DNA from: DATEJJ01 sp051986465
Lineage (GTDB): Bacteria > Actinomycetota > Actinomycetes > Mycobacteriales > Micromonosporaceae
DNA length: 19,304 nucleotides
NCBI GenBank assembly: GCA_051986465.1
Contig: JBPYFB010000198.1
Coordinates: forward strand, 1-19,304
Direction: 5' to 3'
Positions 14,875-19,304 of this stretch are shown piece by piece. The position numbers and the translations under genes were made by a program. The notes beneath the pieces are model-generated. The model saw only the letters and a program-made list of their open reading frames with translations. It had not been told where the DNA came from and did not search any database. Position 1 is the first letter of the stretch; each line of letters opens with the position of its first letter.

Positions 14875-16540
14875 CGCCACGCTCGTGCTCTACGGGCCCG
14901 GCAGCATGGACCACGTGGATCCGGCGTGCTCGTCGTACGCGCTCGCGGGCAGCGTGATCCGGCTGTACGCCCGCACCCTGTTCGCGCGGCCGGCCGGCGC
15001 GGGAGCGGTCCGGCCGGTACCCGACGCGGCGGCCGTCCTGCCAACCGTCCACAATGGAGGGATCAGCCGGGACGGCCGCACGTACACGATCCGGCTGCGC
15101 GAGGGCATCCGCTGGGACACCACGCCGGTACGGGAGGTGGTCGCCGGGGACTTCGTGCGGGGCTTCAAGCGGATGGCCAACCCGGTCGCCGGTACCGGCT
15201 GGCTCACCTACTTCACCAGTACCGTCTCCGGGCTGGCCGAGTTCTGCCGGGCGTACCGGGACGCGTGCGGCAAGGGTGACCGGCCGGCCAGCGCGGCACA
15301 ACTGGCGGAGTTCCAGAACACGCACGAGATCCCCGGGATGCGCGCGGTGGACGACAAGACCGTCGTCTTCACACTGTGCCGGCCGGCCAACGACTTCCTC
15401 GACCTGCTCGCGATGTGGTGCGCGTCGGCCGCACCGCGCGAGTACGACGCGTACGTGCCGGGCAGCGCCGAGTTCTGGACCGCCGTACGCTCCGCCGGTC
15501 CGTACCGGCTGGTCGACTACGAGCACGGGCGGCGGCTGCGGCTGCGCCGCAATCCGGCGTGGTGCCAGGCGTCAGACCCGGTACGCCACCAGCATCTCGA
15601 TGGCATCGACATCGAGATGGCCCCGGTCGGCACGGCGGCGGTCGCGGCCGAGATCGCGGCCGGCCGGGCCGACCTCGGCTGGGGTTCGCCGGTGGTCGAC
15701 GAGACACCGGCCGGGGCGCTGGCCGTCGACGACCACCCGGGCTTCTCGCACAACCCGTATCTGGTACTCAACCAGCACAGCCCGCGGCTGCGATCGCGGG
15801 ACGTCCGCCGGGCCATCGCGCTGGCGGTCGATCGGACCGCACTGGTACGCCTCTACGAGGACCTGCGCCTGGGCGTGCATGCCCGGGAGTCGTTCACCGC
15901 AATCCCGCCGGGCAACGCCGGCTACCGGGCCGACGAGCCACCGCCACCGGTTACCGACGCGCCCGCCACCTGCCGCCGGCTGCTGTCCGCCGCGGGGTAC
16001 CCGTACGGGCTCACCTTGACCGTCCTCTACCGCGACGCCGACGCGCACCCCGCGCTGGCCCGCTCCTACGCGGACGACCTGAGCCGGTGCGGGTTCGAGG
16101 TCGACCTGGTGCCCGTGGCGCAGGCCGACTACTACCGCCTCCTGCAGGACCCGGCCAACGCCCGGGCCGGCCGGTGGGATGTGACCGCGGTCGGGTGGAC
16201 GCCCGACTGGTACGGCAACAACGGCCGCGCCGCCGTGCAGCCGCTGTTCCAGACCGACGACCGCCCTGGTACGGCCAACTACGGCGGATACAGCAGCCCG
16301 ACGGTCGACAAGCTCATCGACCTCGCACTAAGTGAGCCGGATCCGGTGCGCGCCGAGGAACTGTGGCACGAGGTCGATACCGAGGTCCTGCGCGACGTCG
16401 CCATCGTGCCGCTGGTGGTGACCGTCCCGGCGGCTCGCCGGCTGACCAGCGACCGGGTCCGCGACGCCGTCGCGATGGCCGACCTGGACCGGTGGTTCGA
16501 CCTCGCCGGCATCCGGCTCGTCCCGTCCCAGCCCGCGTGA
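14867..16540 (+). CDS. Solute-binding protein (SBP_bac_5) without signal peptide, copy 2
   Basis: The 557-residue protein is homologous to the preceding gene product along its whole length: VHNGGISRDGRTYTIRLREG, DFVRGFKRMANPVAGTGW, PREYDAYVPGSAEFW, GPYRLVDYEHGRRLRLRRNP and GWTPDWYGNNGRAAVQPLF. It too begins directly with the mature-type fold (SDATLVLYGPGSMDHVDPA) and has no secretion signal. Its ATG lies within the end of copy 1 (8-bp overlap, ATGAGTGA), with GAGG about 9 nt upstream inside that gene, so the two should be translated together and at similar levels, perhaps as partners. Copy 2 is closer to the minus-strand copy 3 than to copy 1, sharing PTVHNGGIS, NGRxAxxPL and EPDPVRA. Several cysteines are scattered through it (for example in the LCRPAND and MWCASAAP segments). 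Confidence 0.92.
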   Translation: MSDATLVLYGPGSMDHVDPACSSYALAGSVIRLYARTLFARPAGAGAVRPVPDAAAVLPTVHNGGISRDGRTYTIRLREGIRWDTTPVREVVAGDFVRGFKRMANPVAGTGWLTYFTSTVSGLAEFCRAYRDACGKGDRPASAAQLAEFQNTHEIPGMRAVDDKTVVFTLCRPANDFLDLLAMWCASAAPREYDAYVPGSAEFWTAVRSAGPYRLVDYEHGRRLRLRRNPAWCQASDPVRHQHLDGIDIEMAPVGTAAVAAEIAAGRADLGWGSPVVDETPAGALAVDDHPGFSHNPYLVLNQHSPRLRSRDVRRAIALAVDRTALVRLYEDLRLGVHARESFTAIPPGNAGYRADEPPPPVTDAPATCRRLLSAAGYPYGLTLTVLYRDADAHPALARSYADDLSRCGFEVDLVPVAQADYYRLLQDPANARAGRWDVTAVGWTPDWYGNNGRAAVQPLFQTDDRPGTANYGGYSSPTVDKLIDLALSEPDPVRAEELWHEVDTEVLRDVAIVPLVVTVPAARRLTSDRVRDAVAMADLDRWFDLAGIRLVPSQPA

Positions 16541-16552
16541 GGAGGGTCCACC

Positions 16553-17773
16553 ATGGCGGACAAGCCGCTGATCATCCTGGTCACCAGCGGGTTCGGTCGC
16601 TACCGGGAGTACCTGCTGCGGCAGGTCGCCGACGCGGCCCGGGTCTGGCTGTTCACCAGCGCCGCGCCCACCTGGGAGCACCCGTACATCGTCGGGCATA
16701 CCGTGGTCGACCCGTACGACGGGGCGGCCATGGTGGCGGCGGCCCGGTCGCTGCCGGCCGTGGACGGCGTGCTGTGCTGGGACGAGCTGAAGATGCTGAC
16801 CAGCGCGGTGCTCGCCGGCGAGCTGGGCCTGCCCGGCGGTGACCCCGGCATGATCGAACGCTGCCGCGACAAGCACCTCACCCGTACGGCGCTGGCCGCG
16901 GCCGGCGTGCCGCAGCCCGCCTCGCGCGCCGTGACCTCGGTGGACGATGCCCTGCGTGCGGCGGACGCGATCGGCTATCCGGTGGTGGTGAAGCCGCGGG
17001 CACTCGGCGCCTCGCTCGGTGTCACCGGGGTACGGGAACCCGAGGACGTGCTCGCCGCATACGAGCTTGCCCGCGGGGTCACCGAGGACGGCGTGCCGTA
17101 CCACGAGGCCGGGGTACTGGTCGAGGAGTGGCTGGACGGCCCGGAGATCAGCGTGGACTGCGTCTGCGTCGGCGGCCGCGTGACGCCGCTGTTCGCGGCA
17201 CGCAAGATCTCCGGCTTCCCGCCCTATTTCGAGGAGGTCGGCCACTGGGTCGATGGCGCCGACCCCCTGCAGAATGACCCGACGCTGGCGACAGTGCTGC
17301 GCGCCGCGCACGAAGCGCTCGGCTTCACCGACGGGTGCACCCACACGGAACTGCGGCTGATGCCGGACGGGCCCAAAATCATCGAGGTGAACTGCCGGCT
17401 CGGCGGCGACCTGATCCCGTACCTCGGCCTGCTGGCGACCGGGATCGACCCCGGGCGCGCCGCGGTGGAGGTCGCCTGCGGCCGGCAGCCCGCGGTGACG
17501 GCGGAGCGCTCGCGGGTGGCGGCGGTCCGCTTCCTGTACCCGGACAAGGATGCGACCGTCGCCGACGTGGTGGTCGACACCGAGGCGCTGCCGGCGTCGG
17601 TGCTGACGGTCGGCGTGGTCGCCGCGCCCGGACAGCGACTGGTACTGCCGCCGGCCGGACACGTGGGCTGCCGGTACGCGTACGCGGTCGCGGCCGGGGC
17701 GACCCTCGTGGAGTGCGTCGCCGCGCTCGACGTGGCCGCCGCCGCGGTCACGCTGCTGGTGCGGTCCAGCTGA
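16553..17773 (+). CDS. ATP-grasp carboxylate-amine/thiol ligase family protein
   Basis: This 406-residue protein has the three-part ATP-grasp fold used to activate a carboxylate as acyl phosphate for amide or related bond formation. An N-terminal Rossmann-like part (PLIILVTSGFGRYREYLLRQ) is followed by the ATP-binding lysine K147 in YPVVVKPRALGASLGV, the adenine-contact region VLVEEWLDGPEIS (E191-E192), and metal ligands E266 (HTELRL), E278 and N280 (IIEVNCRLGGDLIPYL). A C-terminal domain of about 100 residues (after AAVRFLYP) matches the DUF-like tail of BtrJ/biotin-carboxylase-type ligases. The catalytic set looks complete. AGGAGGG at 16540-16546 sets the ATG, 12 bp after copy 2. Its 3' end overlaps the convergent third solute-binding gene by 26 bp. 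Substrates are unknown; an amide-forming step on a peripheral group, or modification of a bound metabolite, are both possible. Confidence 0.9.
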   Translation: MADKPLIILVTSGFGRYREYLLRQVADAARVWLFTSAAPTWEHPYIVGHTVVDPYDGAAMVAAARSLPAVDGVLCWDELKMLTSAVLAGELGLPGGDPGMIERCRDKHLTRTALAAAGVPQPASRAVTSVDDALRAADAIGYPVVVKPRALGASLGVTGVREPEDVLAAYELARGVTEDGVPYHEAGVLVEEWLDGPEISVDCVCVGGRVTPLFAARKISGFPPYFEEVGHWVDGADPLQNDPTLATVLRAAHEALGFTDGCTHTELRLMPDGPKIIEVNCRLGGDLIPYLGLLATGIDPGRAAVEVACGRQPAVTAERSRVAAVRFLYPDKDATVADVVVDTEALPASVLTVGVVAAPGQRLVLPPAGHVGCRYAYAVAAGATLVECVAALDVAAAAVTLLVRSS

Positions 17774-19139
17774 CGGTCGGGTACGCGTCCGCGATCCGGT
17801 CCGGATCGGTCCATGCGGCAAGGGGTACGAGTGGCAGGTCCGCCAGTACCTTCAGCTCGACCTGCCGCCACAATCCGCTGGCGCGTACCGGGTCGGGCTC
17901 GCGCAGCGCGTCGGCGACGAGCGAGTCCACCACGCGGTCGCGGTAGTCGCCGTGATTCGCCGCGCCCTCCGTGCAGACCAGCGGCGCGATCGCGGTACGC
18001 CCGTTGACGCCGAGCCACGCCGGAGACCAGGTATGCAGCGCCAGGTCCCAATCGTCCGGGCTCGCTTCGCCCGCGCTCGCTTCGCCGGTGCGAAGCTCAC
18101 GGGCGCGCACGGCGATGCCGCACTTGGCCAGCGCGGTGGTCAGGCACTCGGCGATCCGGCGCTGCGTGGGGGAGTCCTCCACGATCAGGTTCACGCCAGA
18201 GTGCTCGCCGGCCAGATCCCGGGCCCGGTCGGGGTCGCCGGTGTCCGGCGCGACCCGTACCCCGCCGCAGCCGAGGCCACCCGGCAGGATCAGCCCGTGC
18301 TGGACCTCGGTGGCGCCGGACGCGTCCCGTACGGCGAGCCGGTCCACGCCGAGCGCGATGGCGCGGCGCAGCGCGGGCGGCACGCCCCGGCGCTCGTTGA
18401 CCGCGAGGTAGAGCAGACCGTACGGCGGGCCGTCCGCCGCCGCGTCGACCGCCCGCTCGACGGGATCGGTGTGCGGATCCCAGCTCGGGTTGGGTTCCAG
18501 CACCACGCTGGTCGCGGGCGGATGGTGCCGGGAAGACCGGGACCCGGCCGCCACCCGCAACGGCCCGGCCGACGGGGCGTTGCGCTGCATCTCGTGGCTG
18601 TCGGGCCGGTAGTAGTCGTACTCGCGCGGTGCCGCGGCGGCGATGCCGGTCGCCAGGATGTGCAGGAGATCCGGCGCCGGCCGCGGCACGCGCAGTTCGA
18701 GTGTGGACGCGTCGACCGCGCGGATGCCGGGCACCGCGGCGAGCTGGAACTGGGCCAGGTCGGGCGCGGTCGCCCCGCCGTCAGCGAAGGCGGCATCGTA
18801 GGCGGCGCAGTAGGCGCGCATTCCCTCGATGGTCTCGGTCAGGTAGCCACGGGCGTGCGCGGCGGTGGGGTGCGCGATGCGCTTGAGCCCGCGAACGACG
18901 TCGCCGGCGGTGACCTGGCGGGGCTGCTGGGCGTCCCAGAACACGCCGGGCCGCAGGCAGATCCGGTACGTCCGCAGGTCCGCGCTGATCCCACCATTGT
19001 GGACGGTCGGGATGGTACGGGCGAGGTCGGGCAGGACGCCGTCCCCGACGGGATGGAACAGCCGCCGGGTCAGCAGCCGCAGCACGTGGCCGGAGCGGAG
19101 CGCCTGAGCCCCGACCGTGAACGAGTCCGGGGCCATCAC
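17748..19139 (-). CDS. Shortened solute-binding protein (SBP_bac_5) without signal peptide, copy 3
   Basis: The 463-residue protein is a paralogue of copies 1 and 2 but about 95 residues shorter. It lacks the first strand block (starting at FTVGAQALRSGHVLRLL) and roughly 40 residues between the NPSWDPHTDPV motif and LLYLAVNERRG. It also has a trimmed region before GEASAGEASPDDWDLAL. Retained landmarks are PTVHNGGISADLRTYRI, DVVRGLKRIAHPTAA, PREYDYYRPDSHEM and WLGVNGRTAIAPL. No stop or frame break is present, so it looks like a maintained, slimmed variant and not a pseudogene, though the ligand pocket may be changed or lost. No secretion signal is visible. GTG 19139 overlaps the stop of the upstream ClpC-like gene as GTGA; ATG 19136 would give TGATG. 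Either way translation should be coupled. It is convergent with the ATP-grasp gene. Confidence 0.9.
   Translation of the reverse strand: MMAPDSFTVGAQALRSGHVLRLLTRRLFHPVGDGVLPDLARTIPTVHNGGISADLRTYRICLRPGVFWDAQQPRQVTAGDVVRGLKRIAHPTAAHARGYLTETIEGMRAYCAAYDAAFADGGATAPDLAQFQLAAVPGIRAVDASTLELRVPRPAPDLLHILATGIAAAAPREYDYYRPDSHEMQRNAPSAGPLRVAAGSRSSRHHPPATSVVLEPNPSWDPHTDPVERAVDAAADGPPYGLLYLAVNERRGVPPALRRAIALGVDRLAVRDASGATEVQHGLILPGGLGCGGVRVAPDTGDPDRARDLAGEHSGVNLIVEDSPTQRRIAECLTTALAKCGIAVRARELRTGEASAGEASPDDWDLALHTWSPAWLGVNGRTAIAPLVCTEGAANHGDYRDRVVDSLVADALREPDPVRASGLWRQVELKVLADLPLVPLAAWTDPDRIADAYPTVSWTAPAA
18060..18097 (-). repeat. Short tandem repeat and hairpin inside solute-binding copy 3
   Basis: GCTCGCTTCGCC occurs at 18060-18071 and again at 18075-18086, a 15-bp period that encodes the repeated GEAS of GEASAGEAS. 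The second unit runs into GCTTCGC-CGGT-GCGAAGC, a perfect 7-bp stem with a 4-nt loop. The likely cause is slippage in a surface loop; the length may vary between strains. Confidence 0.7.
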
Positions 19140-19304
19140 GGCGCCGGCACGGTGTCGGGGACCGGGGCCGGCTTGTCCGAGCCGGTGAAGACGAGCTTGG
19201 AGTGCTCGATGTCCTTCGGGTCGCCTTCGCAGCGGACGACGACGATCTGTCCGGCTTTCAGTTCGTTGAACAGGATCCGTTCGGAGAGGGTGTCTTCGAT
19301 CTCG
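19136..19304 (-). CDS. ClpC-like AAA+ unfoldase, C-terminal end (partial)
   Basis: Only the last 55 codons and the stop are in the window; the frame is open to the right edge. The sequence EIEDTLSERILFNELKAGQI followed by VVVRCEGD is the end of the second AAA+ module of ClpC-type Hsp100 proteins, whose usual form is REIEDxLSEKILFxEL-PGQIVVV. A tail follows with FTGSDKPAPVPDTVPAP. ClpC unfolds substrates in the cytoplasm and feeds them to ClpP. ClpB, the closest alternative, ends differently, so ClpC is preferred. Whether this is the housekeeping copy or an extra, cluster-borne one cannot be decided from 55 residues. The stop overlaps the start of solute-binding copy 3 (GTGATG), which implies co-transcription and argues for a dedicated role beside it. 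No other Clp component is visible. Confidence 0.82.
   Translation of the reverse strand, partial: EIEDTLSERILFNELKAGQIVVVRCEGDPKDIEHSKLVFTGSDKPAPVPDTVPAP

Noticed and set aside
1..19304. Insertion sequences, CRISPR arrays, tRNA or rRNA genes, integrase or attachment sites
   Set aside because: I scanned for transposase and integrase motifs, spaced direct repeats and tRNA-like ends and found none I could support.

Overview
The window is high-GC DNA with GTG starts and tightly packed genes. This points to an actinomycete, probably a filamentous genus; I cannot place it further from sequence alone. It carries part of an enediyne antitumour-antibiotic gene cluster. The decisive evidence is a 1925-residue iterative enediyne polyketide synthase (PKSE; KS-AT-ACP-KR-DH-PPTase) followed immediately by its hotdog thioesterase (CalE7/SgcE10 type). 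A DUF1702 protein lies upstream. The start of an UnbV-like FG-GAP protein is read divergently at the left edge.

Layout. (1) 1-347, minus strand: N-terminal 115 residues of an UnbV-like secreted or anchored protein, cut by the window edge. (2) 597-8410, plus strand: the core operon, DUF1702 protein > PKSE > thioesterase > flavin reductase. The last two junctions are 4-bp ATGA/GTGA overlaps. The PKSE gene contains one TTA codon. (3) 8287-10127, minus strand: two regulators, an AraC-type protein whose 3' end overlaps the flavin reductase by 124 bp, and an HxlR-type protein with a ligand-domain-like C-terminus. (4) 10382-11671, plus strand: a UbiB/ABC1-type atypical kinase. (5) 11832-17773, plus strand: a compact operon of MFS exporter > two SBP_bac_5 solute-binding proteins > ATP-grasp ligase. 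(6) 17748-19304, minus strand: the C-terminal end of a ClpC-like AAA+ unfoldase gene, overlapping the start of a third, shortened solute-binding protein gene.

How the genes fit together. The PKSE and thioesterase should make the linear polyene precursor of the warhead. The DUF1702 and UnbV-like proteins belong to the conserved warhead cassette with poorly defined roles. The flavin reductase should supply reduced flavin to a partner monooxygenase that is not in the window. The MFS protein is the likely exporter.

The most unusual part is the right half. Three peptide/nickel-type solute-binding proteins have no signal peptide or lipobox, and there is no ABC permease or ATPase with them. They sit instead with an MFS exporter, an ATP-grasp ligase and a translationally coupled ClpC-like unfoldase. 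I infer that they are cytoplasmic binding proteins for the enediyne or an intermediate, for sequestration, handover to the exporter or substrate presentation, possibly with proteolytic turnover. That function is a hypothesis, not an observation.
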